The notes under the pieces are model-generated. The model was given only the letters and a program-made list of their open reading frames with translations. It ran no database searches and had not been told where the DNA came from. Shown piece after piece: positions 44,772 to 58,200 of a stretch of 64,000 nt of DNA. Source of the stretch: Volutella citrinella (lineage: Eukaryota; Ascomycota; Sordariomycetes; Hypocreales; Nectriaceae); NCBI GenBank assembly GCA_034401135.1, contig JAWZSP010000006.1:3658001-3722000 (forward strand). The letters run 5' to 3'. The translations under genes and the position numbers were made by a program. The number at the start of each line of letters is the position of its first letter. Within the stretch, counting starts at the first letter, position 1.

Positions 44772-45813
44772 ATGGCTGCCTCAACAGGAACCCCCGCATC
44801 GCCGCAGCGTCCTACCCGGTTGCTGGATCTCATCAACGTGGTTGACAAGTAAGCACATGCCCATCCCCGGATGTGAACGACTCTGCTATGAGCCAAATCT
44901 CACGTTTTGTAGTGTTCCACTCGACTTCGAGACCAACTTTGAGCCCTACTATCGGCTCTATCTTGCCCCAGACCCCCGTCCTCATGGCTACGTGCTCCCC
45001 GAGACCGTGGCCAACATGCCATGGCCGTCGTCCTTCGTCATCGACGACTCACTGCGCACCGTGACCGTTTGCGAGCCATCTTCTACGGGACCTGAGGCTC
45101 TCACCGAGCATGCCAACGCCGCCTTCCAGCAGGCTGTTGATGCGGCCATCGACGGCGACATCTTTCCCGTTCTCCACGGCGAACACAGCGAGCACTTCCT
45201 CGTGCCCGGCGCCCGCGCCTTCGTCCACATCGAGCGCTTCGCCGCGGTGCTGTTTGGCATTGCGACCCGCGGCGCCCACATGACGGGCTACGTCCGGGAT
45301 GCCAGCTCCGGCCAGCTGCGCATCTGGGTCGCACGCCGCAGCCGCGCCCTCTTCACCTACGCGGGCATGCTGGACAGCACGGTCGCCGGCGGCATCAAGT
45401 CGACACACTCGCCACGGGACTGCATCTTTGCCGAGGCCGAAGAAGAGGCGAGCCTGCCGCACGAGCTGGTGGCCAAGAATGTCAAGGCAGTCGGCGTTGT
45501 CACGACGGCGAACCGCAACCCGCGCTCTAGGTTGTTCCACTCGGACATTCTCTATGTGTACGACATGGAGATCCCCCCCGAAGTCATCCCCACGCCCGGC
45601 GATGATGAGGTGGAGACGTTCATGCTGATGGACTGCGACGAGGTGAAGCAGCGCATGCTGGCTGGCGAGTTCAAGCCCAACGTGTGCCCCGTCATGCTGG
45701 ACTTTATGATTAGGCACGGGGAGTTGACCGCGGAGGAGGAGCCCGACTACCTCGAGATTTGCTCGCGGCTGAGACGGCCAATCCCGGTCCCAACCAGATC
45801 CGATCTGTTGTAG
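44772..45813 (+). CDS. Nudix hydrolase with DUF4743 (TPK-associated type)
   Basis: 325 residues; exons 44772-44848 and 44913-45813 with one intron (GTAAGC, TAG). The N-terminal DUF4743-like region (VPLDFETNFEPYYRLYLA; YVLPETVANMPWPSSFVID) precedes a Nudix domain with the variant box AGGIKSTHSPRDCIFAEAEE followed by EASL. This combination is found in fungal and plant Nudix proteins related to the N-terminal part of thiamine pyrophosphokinase fusions. Some such enzymes dephosphorylate damaged thiamine diphosphate (oxo- and oxy-thiamine forms), so a metabolite-repair role is plausible by family. The spliced start adds MAASTGTPASPQRPTRLLDL, whose LLDLINVVDN is the expected beginning of the family domain. 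Confidence 0.88.
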
Positions 45814-47535
45814 GCGGCAGGAGGAGTGGGCATCGCGACATGGAACGTAGACAGGCGACTGGGTGTGCTAAGCGCCGAACGGAATATGAACCAGGTATAG
45901 CATAGACGCAGATCTAGCAGAGCAAACTCAATTGAAGATGCCTTCTCGGGCTGTTAGTCACATCACAAAGAGAGTTGGTGTCGACGATCAACCAATAGCC
46001 AGCAACCCATCACTGCGTGTCTGGCAGGGAGAAGCCAACTGGATCTCAAACTCAAACCCCAGGGCGCCTAATAATAACCTGAAGGCACCTACTGATTAGG
46101 GAGGTACCAGCGTGCAACGGAAAAAGCCTGATGGGACAAAATCAGTGGAGAGTGTGCCTGCTGAAAAAGGAAGGCACAGCCCGGAAAGCCCCCAGGCAGG
46201 GCCGAGACTGATTAAACCCACCACCAGCTGCCACATCATCCCGCACGTTTTTTCCTTCAGCTCCACCATCTGCCCGTCCCACGACTTTGTCTGTTGCCTT
46301 TGACATCTGCCTGCCCTCCTCACCATTTCAGCGTCATTCACACCAGTCAAACAAAAAGGCGCGACAACTGCGCCTCTCCCAACCGTCGCCAAAAAGGATC
46401 TATCAGGAGCTGCTTCCGGCTCCCTCGCTAGCTATCATGCGTCGGTCCCTGCAATTCCCTCCAGAAGGGCTGCTGTTGCTGCCACCACCCGACAGCTGAT
46501 CCCCACTTCCCACTCCCAACACAGACAGGCACCCAGACGTATACTCGCCGTCTCTGACTGACCAAGCAGTCTTCAGGCAATGCTGGCGAGTGCAGCCAAT
46601 TCAATCACTCGGGTCCCTATTCTTCCCTCCGCGATTCGAATGCTACCTCGTCTATTTGCCCTCCTCCTCTGGTCCTAGTCCCCGCACTCCCCTATGTGCT
46701 AGTTCCCTCATCTGCACTTATCTGATTCATGGCCGGCCTTGAGACAAGGAGACAAGGACCTGTTCAAGCCCAGTATTCATCGAGTCGCTGACAGATACTT
46801 TCATGTCCATTAGCGGGCCGGATCGAGTGATCTGGTCCTTCTCAATGTGGCATCTGAGCAAATGCACCAGCGACAGATGCTCCCCAAGTGGTTTGGGTGC
46901 GAAGGCGGCTGACTGCTGGACCAACTTGCTGCCGACACGACCAGGGTTTTCGCCATTGATCAAAATCGGGCTCACCCACAGTCACAACTCACAACTGACA
47001 GTCAAATGCACCAAATTCAGGAGCGATGAGCTTATTATACATTTATTCCTACACCCATGCGAGGAGCGTGTGAGGGGACTAATGCGACCCTTCCATCACG
47101 CTCGACGTTCTGACGGACGAGCAATAGCTCACCAATGCTGAGTTGTTCTTCCCTCGTCTTCTAAGCCACGGCTATCGCTGCTCTAGATGCATCCATGAAC
47201 ATCTGAGCACGAAGAATGCGCCTTCCCATGGTTCTGCATGATGCCGGATATCTCATCATCTTGCCACCAAGTACCGAGGATGAACTAACTCGGACTCATC
47301 TGCCTGAAGAGTCATCAATCAAGTTCAAGTACCTCACGGCGAACGACTCGGTAACCGGCCATCTCTCTCCGAAGCCCACCCCGTGCAACCCCCGAACTGT
47401 TCGCGAGCAATCAAAGCTACGTGTAGCCGTCTGGCTGGGTATAATGACGAATCACGGTCTCCTCGCTCAGCCAAGCAACGCCCCCCTGGTCATACTCAAA
47501 AGTCATACAATCGTGGCCTCGACTCAAAATGAGCC
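45814..47535. other. convergent intergenic region
   Basis: 1.7 kb between the 3' ends of the Nudix gene (+) and BDF1 (-). Nothing coding is supported. Unusually long for a convergent spacer, so a small unspliced gene or non-coding RNA cannot be excluded. Confidence 0.45.
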
Positions 47536-50366
47536 CTATTCCTCCTCGGAATCCGAATCATCGCTCGACTCAGCCGCTGGCGAGCGATCCTGGCCGAGGT
47601 GCTGACCATCAGCCCCGTCCTGGCCCGGCTTGTATAGGTCTCGTAGTCCTCGGAGCTGAGCGATGCGCTCCTCCTGCTCCTTGGCACTCATTGGCTTATT
47701 CTTCTTCGGCTTGGCTCCAGACGACTTGGCCGGCTGAGAACGGGGGACCTCAGGCGACGAGGCGGTTGCCGAATCCTTGCCAAATCCAGGCAGGACCTTC
47801 TTGCACAGTTCCCACAACTTGAGCAGTGCATCGTTGCTAAGCTGGTCGATATCCAGTTCAAGCTCACCGTCATTGTTCTCCTATTCAACATGGTTAACAA
47901 CACGATCAGATCCGGCGCTCCACGAGTGTGACTTACGTTTTGACCCGTGTCACGCTTAATAATATCGATGGCACGGTCGAGATGAGCATTCTCGAGATCA
48001 TTGATAGCGTTTGCGATGGCGTCCTTGTCCGCTGCAGTAAGGGTCTTCTTGGTTGCCTTCTTGCTTCCGCCAGACTTCTTAGGTTGGGCACCATGGCCGG
48101 ATTGCTTTCGTCCGGGGGCGGCGCCACCTGCAGCTTTCGGCTTGGACGGCTTGCTGGCCTTCTTGGTCGGCTTATCTTGCTTCGACCGATACTCGTTGGC
48201 CGTGAGCTTGGCCTTGAGGAGCGCTTCTTGCACCATTCTAAGGATGCCTTGTTGCACTTCAATGAGGCTGGGGTTTGGCGAATCGGCCGCGAATAGCTCA
48301 TTCAGCTTCTCGCTCTCTTCTCGGAGTTTGGCCTCAAGCTCTCGTACTTCCTTCAGTGGGTCGACCTTGGGCGCACCGTGATCTTGAGCATCTTCTTCCT
48401 CATCCTCTTCTTCATCGTCACTACCGGCAGCAGGGGGGGCATTGGCCTTGGCGTGTTTCGCTAGCCATGCATCCTTACCCTTCACCTGGGCATTGTAAAA
48501 ATCTTCGAGCTGCTTTGCGACATACGACACAGCATTGCCCTGATCCACAGACCCATTGAATGTATAACAGTTGGTGAAAATGAGGCGGACGTTTTTGTCA
48601 AAGTCCTTGAAATTGGCAAGATCGCCACCTGACAACATGGCCGACACTTTGCCAAGATCCATGGGCTTCTTGATGATGGAGTAGTATTGGGGAATGGCAA
48701 GTCCTTCAGCGTCAACTGGCTCCATGAACCACGAGTTGATGTGTTTGTTTTTAGGATGCATCATCTCTCCCAAGATTTCTTCGGCAAACTGTAACTCGGG
48801 CTTGAGCTTCTTCCGGGACGGCTTCGTGTAGTCGATGTCCTTGGGCTTGGGGGGCCTCACACTACGCTTGGGTCGGTCCAGGTCGGCAGTGAGGGAGCCC
48901 CTTCGAGCCTCAGCGGATGGCTCCCGATTCGGGGTGCTCGATTTGACCCGTTCGACTGCTGCCGTGGCGGGAGGCGCCACTGGCTTCCGAACTTCTGCCT
49001 GGGCTGTCGCTCGGGGCGGTGGCTTTTGCTTTGGAATAGGCTTGGGTTTAGCAGGCTCTTCGGCAGGAATCTTGATGACATCCTCCCAAATTGCCTTGAT
49101 GGAGCCGCGAGCGGCAATTGTCACCTCGTGCAGCTGGCCGTTGTAAGCCAACGTGTTGTCGTACATGAGCTTGAGATCATCCTTCAGGTGGCCCCATGTG
49201 GGATACGCTGCGCTGTCCCGCAGATGACGGTCAATCTCAGCAAGGTCAGTGGGGTTCTCGATCTTCGCAACGTAGCTATCCCAAAGAACAGGCCAAAGCT
49301 TTTGAACCGAATCACGGAAATGGGCACCATGCTTCGTCTTCTTGATGCGGCCGAGGACCTTGCGAATCTCACGACGTTGGTAGGCGGTGATGGGCTTTTT
49401 CGGAAGCTCGGTGTCATTCCAACTGGGGAGTCGATGAGGAAAGGGGATGCCCTCGCTCTGCGTGGGAGTCGAAGTGCCGGCTCCTGCTGTCGCGGAAGTA
49501 GCCGTGATGGTGTCTGATGCAGGGGCGTCTTCTTCCTTGGGCTCAGTTCGAGCGCGTTTTGGTGCAGGCTCCTCGGGAGCATCATCCTCCCGCTCACGGG
49601 CAACCTTAGTGCTCGAGGCATCTGCGGGCGCATCGCCCATTTCGATCTCGATCGAAGGCTTGGCAGTAGCAGCCTCGGTCTCGCTGGACTCAATAGCTAG
49701 TTGAGAGAGGCTGGCGGGTTGAAGGTCTACCTCCGAGGTTGGCAATGCAGCATCATCTTTGGAGTCAGGTTCAGCTTTGTTGGAGCCGTTAACCTCATCC
49801 TTCTTGGTAAGAGCAGCTTCCTCGTTTGGCGACTTGTCCGGCGCATCCGAGTGATTCTCTATAGGTTTCTCGCCACTGTCCGCAGCAGGAGCAGCATCCG
49901 TCATCTCCACGTCCTCCTTGACAGATTCTTCGGCCTTTGGCTCGGACTTTGCCTTGGATGGCGCGGAGTCTTCTGTCTTCTCTGCGACAAGCGGTTCATC
50001 CTGTGTCTTCGTTGTCGAGTCTGAAGGTTTGTGGTCGTCCCCGTTTTCCATCTCAACATCTTTTGATACTCCGTTTACTGAGGGATGGTCTTCTGTCTTG
50101 GTAAGACCATTTACCTTTGGTGCTTCGGATTCGGTCTTCGGTTCGGCGGCAGTGCTGTGGCTGGATTCAAGAACCGTGTCAGCGTGCGCTGAGCATAATC
50201 TTGGCAGGCATGCAGCACGCGACGGACATGCGCAAGCTGCACAGGCAACACGCCAAGGGCCGAGCGGGGAGACTTACCCGTTAACCTCAATCTTGCTTTC
50301 CTTCTCGGGTGCCGAATCGACTGGCTTGACGTCCGCCGCATGGGCATCGGGCGCTGGCGAAGCCAT
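47536..50366 (-). CDS. BDF1: BET double-bromodomain chromatin factor Bdf1
   Basis: 883 residues. Exons are 50366-50278, 50154-47937 and 47880-47536; introns are 50277-50155 (123 nt, GTAAGT) and 47936-47881 (GTAAGT). It reads acetylated histones H3/H4 and helps transcription (TFIID-linked) in the nucleus. Bromodomain 1 lies at about 288-392 with acetyl-lysine asparagine N368 (LAYNG). Bromodomain 2 lies at about 484-584 with N563 (YTFNG). An extraterminal (ET/NET) domain at about 705-830 includes LTAADKDAIANAINDLENAH and, across the second intron, DGELELDIDQLSNDALLKLW. The N-terminal 280 residues are Glu/Lys/Asp-rich and disordered; the C-terminus ends in an acidic Ser-Asp-Glu tail. One BET gene is usual in filamentous ascomycetes. 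The GTAAGT splice inside the ET domain is confirmed by domain continuity. Confidence 0.94.
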
Positions 50367-53299
50367 GATTGCCTTTCGCAATGACGGCCTTGAGTATCGA
50401 AAGGATTTAGTTGGCGCGGCGCGACATCAAGATGCCCAGTAGTAGAGGTGCTCAAGCGGACTGGCGATGGTCGGGCGATGCGATGTTGCGTGGTGGGTGT
50501 AGAGAAGAAAAAGGTGAAGCGCAGCACAAACGCGAAAGGAGCTCGGAGTGCGGGGAGGACTGTCACTTATATGCACAGGCGGCAAGCGGGTGCACAGAAT
50601 GCGACGGAAGGCAGTGGCGGCGCTCGAGGGAGGCAGCCTCAGAAATGGCGACGGCAATAGCGCAGCTGCAACTGATCGCGCAACAAAGAACCGTTGACGG
50701 CGCAATGAGGGAAGTGAGTTTGATCGAGTCGAGCTGATGGCGACTGTTCAAAGCTGCGGTCGCAAAGGGCGCCTGGATTGTGTGAAATGCGACGAAGGAC
50801 CAGCTAAGCCCAAGGTGAAGCGTGGGTGAGGGATGCGACAGTGCTTGCGTTTGGTTGAGGTGCAGGCCAATTATGATTAGGTAAGTTGGATTTCTTTGCG
50901 ACACGGAAAAGGAAATCGTAACAATTGTCGGATGCGCAGGCCGGTTTTTGTGAGTCGAGGTGATGTTGGGTTGCGAGCAGTTGCCGATTGGAGTCGCAGG
51001 CGCAAAAGTGGTGGATGCGGATGCAGGTGCGGCAAGTTGCGAAAAGGTACCTTGGGCGACTTTTAGGGGTGCGCCGTGTTAGGTGGTAACGGGGTGTGGA
51101 GGAGGAAGGGGGGGGAGGGCAAGAGGGCCTGTGAGGGAAAAGCGCGTGCACGTCAGTGAATTTTGCCGGGTCGGAGGCGCGGTGGTATTTATGAGAGAAG
51201 AAGGCAAACTCCGCTGAGCCGCTGATTTGTGACTATCGGGGCACGGAAGGGGCAGGAGAGGAAAAAATTTAGTTGGCCGAGTTGCCAGGCGGGTGGGAGG
51301 GTAGCTAGGGCCCTTGGGGGGGGAGGAGCGCCCCCATAAAGAGGTGAAAGACAGGCAGCGAGGCTGTGGCCCGTGCACCAACCTGCCCGCCCCGTGCATA
51401 ACTCGTTTGAGCAAGGGAGGGGCGTGCCGTTATTAGCGAGAGAGCCGTCCGTGTGGCTGGGGGGAATGGCTGCTACGAAATACAGTATTGGAGTGGGAGG
51501 ACAACCGACGGAACCCGGAAAGGCAGGCGACGGACACATGCTTCTTCCAGCCGGTGGGTAGAGTGAGCGCAAGATGGGTGTGGCTGGCGCAGAGCTGTCG
51601 ACGGCGCAAAGTATAAGCTGTGAGGCACGCCCAAAGATGTCATCCTGCGAGGGCTCTCATGTTGCTGGCTTCCCGTTGCGGCTGCTTGGACGCTGCAGCC
51701 TGCACCCCCCTCCAAGCAGAAGGCAGACGTAGTGTGGCTGCCGCTCTTTGTGGCGTACGCTCCGTGATTGGCTACTGCCTCCCTATAAGAGGCTAAGGAA
51801 AGCTTCACCAGCCATCCTTCCTCTGTCACATGACCCGCCATGAGCGTTCATTTCTCTGACATGACGTTCTCTAACGGTGAGCGCTCGCTCAGCCGGGAGG
51901 CAGTGACGGCGACTGGCAAGGGTGTTGCAGGACTGACAAATAAGAAATGGGCAGGACGGATTCGAGACGTGAAGCACTTCGTATTCAGAAGGGCACAATA
52001 CATTGTACAGTGTGTTGCTTGCTGGCTGGCTTCTTACTCGGTACCCAGCCGAAAGAATGGCGTCGTGCGCGACGCGACGCGCCATGGGATCTGAAAAGGC
52101 CAGATCCATCTTTCCGGCATGGACGCGACATACCTGTGTAGCGGGTATATGAGGTTAGTGAGTCGTGCGGTACGACCGGGGTCCGAGGCAGCCCGGGGCT
52201 CGAGGTGTGCTCCACCCTCATTGTCCAAGTCGCGTGTGGCGTGTGGGAGCGAGTGGGAAATGGATGCGACCTTGGAGGCTGCTACCCAACCAACTAGTAT
52301 TGGCCGGGACGACGCGGTCAACTCTGGAGCGCTATCGTGCTGTGTCGTAACGGTGTATTATCAGCGGAGGCTACTTACATGCTGGCTGGGCACTTACTCC
52401 CAAGGCAGGCAGCAGGCAGGGAGGGCTGTTCCACGCCGCACGATGAGGACGCATGGGTTGTAACCTGTCGCACGCTATGCAGGAGGCCTAAAATGCATTG
52501 GGCTTCAGCATGGCAAGATACCCAAGCAAGAATAATGAGCGCAAACAGTCCCCATGTCTGTCTGGTTTCCCAGTTCCACCGGGTGCTTCATCACGGACTG
52601 CGCCGCCTTGGCCGCCATGGCCCATCCTGGTGGACGCCAGTAAATTGCCCATCGAGGATGCCTGCTACGGCCAATTGGGTGCCGGTTCCAGGCCCGCTGA
52701 GGCCCCTCGCCCGCCCAATCAGAATCGACCTCATTTACAGCTTGCTGCACGGCCAATCAGGGATCGCGGTCTGAGGAGCCTAGTGGTGGCCTCAGGCGAA
52801 AGCGGTTCTCTATGGGTTCTCCAAGGGTGCCACCAACCGCAGCATGGTATTCAGCCCCCGACGATGGTTTCGCCAGCATGACTCATCTCAAGGATACAAG
52901 GGTGCACTCATCTCTTATCGCCACGGGATCCAGCACGTGACACGTTATCTTATGATTAGCTCATCCACCGTTAGTCGTTTGCGAGGCTTGCGGTGTGGGG
53001 GAGACCCATGGCCATGCGCAGTGCCCAAAAAAAAAGTTCGCTCTCACGAAGCCGTGAAATTTTCCCAGCACCGGCCATTCTACCGTGGAGGGCATCGCCA
53101 ACGTTGATTATCCCACGCAGTTGCAGAAGCGTTCGTCGGGTTGCTACTCAGCTCTATCAATCAGGCTTTTAACCTTGTTTGATTGTTCCTCCAACATCCA
53201 CGGCAGTGCTGCTTGGCTCTTCGACGACACACGACCAACAACACAAACACCACGGCCGTCTACACCTGATCACAGAGACCCTTCACATTCCTCAACGCC
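50367..53299. other. long divergent intergenic region (2.9 kb)
   Basis: Promoter space between BDF1 (-) and the Utp12-domain gene (+). The BDF1-proximal part is purine-rich on the plus strand, that is, C/T-rich on the BDF1 sense strand. No coding sequence recognised. Confidence 0.5.
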
Positions 53300-54493
53300 A
53301 TGTCGACCAAGCGCAAGGCCCCGGGCAAGCTGGCTGCCCCAGTCGTCCGACCTAGTGCACAGATCCCAGGCAAGAGCGCCATTGATGAGTCGCGGGCCAC
53401 GATTGCCAGCGCCGATGCCCCCCTCCAGAACTCCAACGTCGAGACCATCGAAATCTCGTCAGATGCCAACAGCAGCGACGAGGACTTCTCTGATGTGGCG
53501 GACAGCGACAATGAGGAGCCGAAGAATACGAACGTCAACAACAACACAGAGACGACCTCACAACTAAAAGCACCCCGCAGCCGACTCAATGGCAAAGACG
53601 CGCCAGCACCGACCAAGGTTGACGAAATTGCCGACTCAGACGCCGAGGCCACCAGCCCATCCTTTGGCGAACTGCTACGTGCTGAGAACGATATCATCGA
53701 CGTCTCTTCGCTGCTGAACCCCTCCGCGGCCGGCAACGCCGTCGCCGCGCCTACCCGCACTGCCATCGCGGCCCCCTCGCACCAGGCCCTCACTACCGTC
53801 CTCACCCAGGCTCTCCGGACCGACGACACCGACCTGCTCGAGTCTTGCCTGCAAACCTCCGACCTCCCCACCATCCACAACACCATCGAGCGCCTCGACA
53901 GCAGCCTCGCGGGCATCCTCCTCACCAAGCTCGCCAGCCGCCTCTACCGCCGCCCCGGCCGTGCTGGCAGCCTGATAAAATGGGTGCAGTGGACTGTCAT
54001 GGCTCACGGCGGCGCCCTCGCCTCCCAGCCCAAGGTCATCCACAGCCTAAATGGCCTGCAGAAGGTGCTGGCCGAGCGCTCCAAGGGCCTCAACAGCCTC
54101 CTCGCCCTGAAGGGCAAGCTCGACATGCTCGACGGCCAGATGGACCTGCGTCGGAGGATGTCCCGCCGCGCTGGCATCGAAGGCGATGAGGACGACGAGG
54201 ACGTCATCTGGGTGGAGGGCGAGGACCGCGCTGCCCCCAGGAGGAAGGACTTGGACAACAGCGACGATGACGACGATATGCCCATCACCAACGGCTTCGT
54301 TGGCGACTCCGATGATGAGGATTCCGAGCCCGAGATGGACGACAGCGACGGTGCTGAGGAGGTGCTTGACGAGGATGACGTTGACCACGACGACGTGGAC
54401 GAGTCCATGGGCGAGGACGAGGAGAGCGACGTGGATGCCGCGCCCACGGCCAAAGTCCAAAAGACGGGCAGTGCGTTTAGCAAGCGGCGATGA
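53300..54493 (+). CDS. Utp12-domain protein of the SSU processome (Utp5/Utp9-like)
   Basis: 397 residues, single exon. It is expected in the nucleolus as part of the small-subunit processome or its U3 snoRNP/t-UTP module, needed for 18S rRNA maturation. The N-terminal 125 residues are polar with acidic patches. The Utp12 domain spans about 160-285 (HQALTTVLTQALRTDDTDLL, then LPTIHNTIERLDSSLAGILL, then RAGSLIKWVQWTVMAHG). The C-terminus is a long Asp/Glu-rich tail (about 295-385) ending in basic SAFSKRR. Most Utp12-domain proteins carry N-terminal WD40 repeats; this one has none, so it is the short type, and the choice between Utp5 and Utp9 is not settled. Acidic tails of this sort are common in nucleolar proteins. 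Confidence 0.8.
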   Translation: MSTKRKAPGKLAAPVVRPSAQIPGKSAIDESRATIASADAPLQNSNVETIEISSDANSSDEDFSDVADSDNEEPKNTNVNNNTETTSQLKAPRSRLNGKDAPAPTKVDEIADSDAEATSPSFGELLRAENDIIDVSSLLNPSAAGNAVAAPTRTAIAAPSHQALTTVLTQALRTDDTDLLESCLQTSDLPTIHNTIERLDSSLAGILLTKLASRLYRRPGRAGSLIKWVQWTVMAHGGALASQPKVIHSLNGLQKVLAERSKGLNSLLALKGKLDMLDGQMDLRRRMSRRAGIEGDEDDEDVIWVEGEDRAAPRRKDLDNSDDDDDMPITNGFVGDSDDEDSEPEMDDSDGAEEVLDEDDVDHDDVDESMGEDEESDVDAAPTAKVQKTGSAFSKRR

Positions 54494-55252
54494 ACCTGGA
54501 CAGAGAAGACAGGCGGCGGCCGGGGCATGACGTGAAGAGGGAAAAGCAATTTAGAATATGAGCTGGCAGCGGGGACGCAGGCAAGGGCAAAAAGAGAGAA
54601 ACTCGGGCTTGATGATCCTGGCGTTGGGTCTTTGTAGAACTGGGGTTTTTTTCTGTATCTATCTTCAATTGGCAATATAATGAATGAGTTGATACCTCCA
54701 CACGCGTCCGGGGTTGGGACGAAAACTACGGCTCAGAGACGGGGAAGGGGGCGACTGCGAGTCGTGATAGTAACGTTTCTTCAACATCTAGAATATGCGC
54801 GAGGCATAAGTGTACTACATGGCATACAAGGGTTCAGAGCCCCGATTCTACACTCCCATAATGATAAGCGAGGGAGCTCCTCATCCGTCTGTCCACTAAT
54901 CCATGCTTCCCCAATCGCTCTTATTAAAAAGACGGTGTATGTTGATGCTCTGGCTCCGTGTCTTCCAAGCCATGCCATCCAATATTCCCCTTCCGGTAAG
55001 GCAGAACTAACCCAGCGCCGCGCAATGCCATGTTTGTTTCCAAGCCCGCAGACAATTAGAACCGATGATGTGTAAACAAAAGAAATGCGATAAATCATAG
55101 AAAAGAGTTGTGTGCGCCTGGGGGGCTTCCCAAGAAGCTCCATAGTATCCCAAAAGTGTACACTCTATGCACATGGTAGTCGAAGTGGATGGAGCCATTC
55201 TCAACCACGTTGGTGCTCAACACTGCTTCTGCAGAGTTGGGCTCATGCTGTT
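54494..55252. other. convergent intergenic region
   Basis: 3' flanks of the Utp12-domain gene (+) and the large disordered protein gene (-). No coding sequence recognised. Confidence 0.5.
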
Positions 55253-58200
55253 TCAAGGCAGAACGCCCTGTCGCCATTGTTCGACACGGGCCATGGAGCC
55301 ACCTCCATTCATAGGCATTGGCATGCCAGGTTGCATCTGCATCATGCCTCCGTTGTAGAGGGCTGCAGGACCGCCGTAGCCATTTTGCATAGCATTATAG
55401 CCGTTCAATTGCATGTTGTTCATGACTCCCAGGTTGTTCATCGAGGCGTAGGCGGGCTGCTGCATGTGGCCACCCATTGGGCCGCCGTACGGGCCCATTG
55501 TACTGGCTCGGTTCATCTGGAACTGAGCGTGCAGCGCAGGGGAGGATCTCATGGCTTGAACTCCCTGGCCGCCAGTGCCGTCGTTCAAGGTGCCACCTCG
55601 GTAGCCGCCAGATGTAGGCTGGAAGGGCTGGTTCAGGGTCTGTGGCATTTGACTGCGCATTGCGGCGAGCTTGGCTTCCCGCTCTCTGTTAAGTCTGTTC
55701 TCAGCATCAATGCGGCGCTGCTCTTCCTGAGCACGAAGGTCCATCTCGTGCTTGGGATGGGCAGCCAGCACGTTGGCCAGGCTCATCCGCTTCTTGAGCC
55801 CTGCTGGCATGGGCTCTCTGCCGTCATCTTCAGGACCGACCAGCTGGTTGAGACTCATCGCTCGTTGTCGAGCTTCCCGCTCAGCCTGCAGACGGCGGCG
55901 GCGTTCGCCAAGGGTCTCCTCGCCCTTGGGTTTCGGCTTTTCCTTTTCCGCCGCCATCTCGTCGAGGTCGCCAAACTGGCTCAAAAGCTCGGCCGAAAAG
56001 ACGCTGCTCACTGGGCGAGCCTTGGGCAGGGGGTTCTCCGCGTCCTGAGCAGCCAAACGTGCCTTCCTGGCCGCAAGAGATTCTCCTGCAAACTCTTCCT
56101 CCTCTTCCTCCTCTACAGATTCCGGTGATTCTGGTCGGTTTCGTGTCAGATCCATCAAGCTTGGTTGATTGTTCAGCATCACGGCGTTGGGGGCATGGCC
56201 GTGAAGGCGGGCTTTGCGCTGGCTAAGGGGCTCATTGTCCTCAAGCTCTCGTCGCTCCACCAAGCCAAGGGGTCGATTGAGATCCATGACATTTTGAGCA
56301 CCTTGGTTCCGGGCAGCAATGATGGCGAGCGGCACATCCTCATCGTCGGATTCTTCATCACCAGGACGGTGATCGCCATCTTCCCATGCGAGATTGACTC
56401 TCCTGTTGTTTCTCTGCTTGCGTTGCGTCTCAGCGACGGCATCCATTTCGAGAAGCGTGGCGTGCATTCCTCCGTCAAAGTTTCGGTGGGTTCTGGCCTT
56501 TTGCTGTTGCTTGCGAAGCTGAAGCTCAGCGAGGAGCGTTGTGGGAGGTCCGTAGTAAGCCTCATCATCCGACAACTCCTCGGCCTCAGCCTTGGCCGCC
56601 TGTTGCTCGTCAAGGTTAGATCCTCGCTCGCTGTCGCCTTCGTGGCTCGGTGCCAGTGCATCGTCTTCATTGGCACGAGTTTCGGCATTCGTGGGTCCAA
56701 GGGCGGACGCATCAGCAGTATTGGGCCTCTGGTCCTTGTCGTCGCTAGCATGGCTGTGGCGTTTGCCAAGCCACATAAACGAGGAGCGCTTCCTGGCGTG
56801 GTGATGCTCATCAGCCGGTTCTAATGAGAGGATTGCGGTTGGCGCCATGGAAGCACGTTTTCTCTCCTTGCCATAAACCTCCGTGCCTAGTTTTCCGGCA
56901 TACGAGTGGTCGGTGAAGGCGCTGACCGGAGCATTGGCAGAAGCGTCCAAAATGCTCTCTAGCGTGGCCATGGCAGAACCGTCCTTGACTTCAATCTCTG
57001 GGGCATTGGTGGAAGGCACATCGAAGAACGCACTCGCTCGAAGCTGAGGGGGTAAATTATCCAACCGGGACATTCTGGATGCCCGCTTGTCGGGATCCAT
57101 TCGAGACAACCGCTGAGGTCGCCGTAATTCCGTTTCAGATGGGAGAACAGCTTGAGTTTCGGGCTGCACGAATTCCTCAACACCGGGCTCAGGCTGGTCA
57201 AGTTGAATACCAGCTGGGGTTTTGCTGAGCTCCTCCGCTGACAGCACCGCAAATGACTCCCGGTGTCCTGCGAGTGGGTCTGGCAGCCATGAATCCCGTG
57301 TAGGTTCGTTGCCAAACACCTTGCTCTGACGGTCCAAGACGCGAGACTTTCGGTTGTTTTCTTCCATGATCATCATGCTCATAACTTGGGAGCGGCGGTT
57401 GTTCCTCTCTGCTGCTTTGGGCTTGCTGGATAGCTTTGGTGGAAGGTTAAGCATCGCGGGGACGCGAGCCGGATAATAGAGCATTTGCTGGCCAGACTCG
57501 GGGTCGACGTAGGACTGTGGCCTTGCGGCGTGAGCTGGTGGCATTCGCACAGCGGCGACTTCCGAGACTTCGCTATGTAAGGGTGGTAGGATATCAGCGT
57601 CGGCCTCGGGAGTCCAATGTACGCCATCGAAATCACCGAAAGCATCCTGGTATTGTTGGAAAGTCGAATCCGAATGGGAGCTGCCCGGTCGCTGATGATC
57701 ATTGTCCGCCATGAGAGCCGTTGAAGGCTCTGGGGTATCACGGTCCGTCCTCTCACGATCTAAGAAATCATCGTTGCCCATCATGTTGCGGAAAACGTCA
57801 GTAGTCGACATATTGGCGTCGTTGAGCTCGTCGGGCAGCAGAGTATCCGTCTCCATAGCTTTCAAGGGGGGGGAAGAGTCCGCCTTGTCGAGGACATCTT
57901 GTGTAAGGGAAATTGGCTCCGACTCGGATATCTCTTGCAGGGACATCTTGTGGGAGCGGACGCTCCTTACAGAAGCCTTTCCAGGGCCGTGACGACTAAG
58001 GGAGGACGGCTCGGCTTCGAAATCGGGGCGACCGGATGAATCTTTGGAGCCGGAGCGCAGACGTCCCGTCATCGAATGGTTAGGGGACATGACGAAGCCC
58101 GCAGGTGAATAGCCACCGTGTCGCGCGGCGTTATTTGTCGACACAATAGAGGATGAAATAGATCCTTGCCGCTTCAGTTGCTTAAGAGCGGTGGCAGTAT

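Noticed and set aside
41123..45813. Idea that the hydrolase trio is a secondary-metabolite cluster
   Set aside because: No polyketide synthase, NRPS, terpene cyclase, P450 or pathway regulator is found in the window near these genes.
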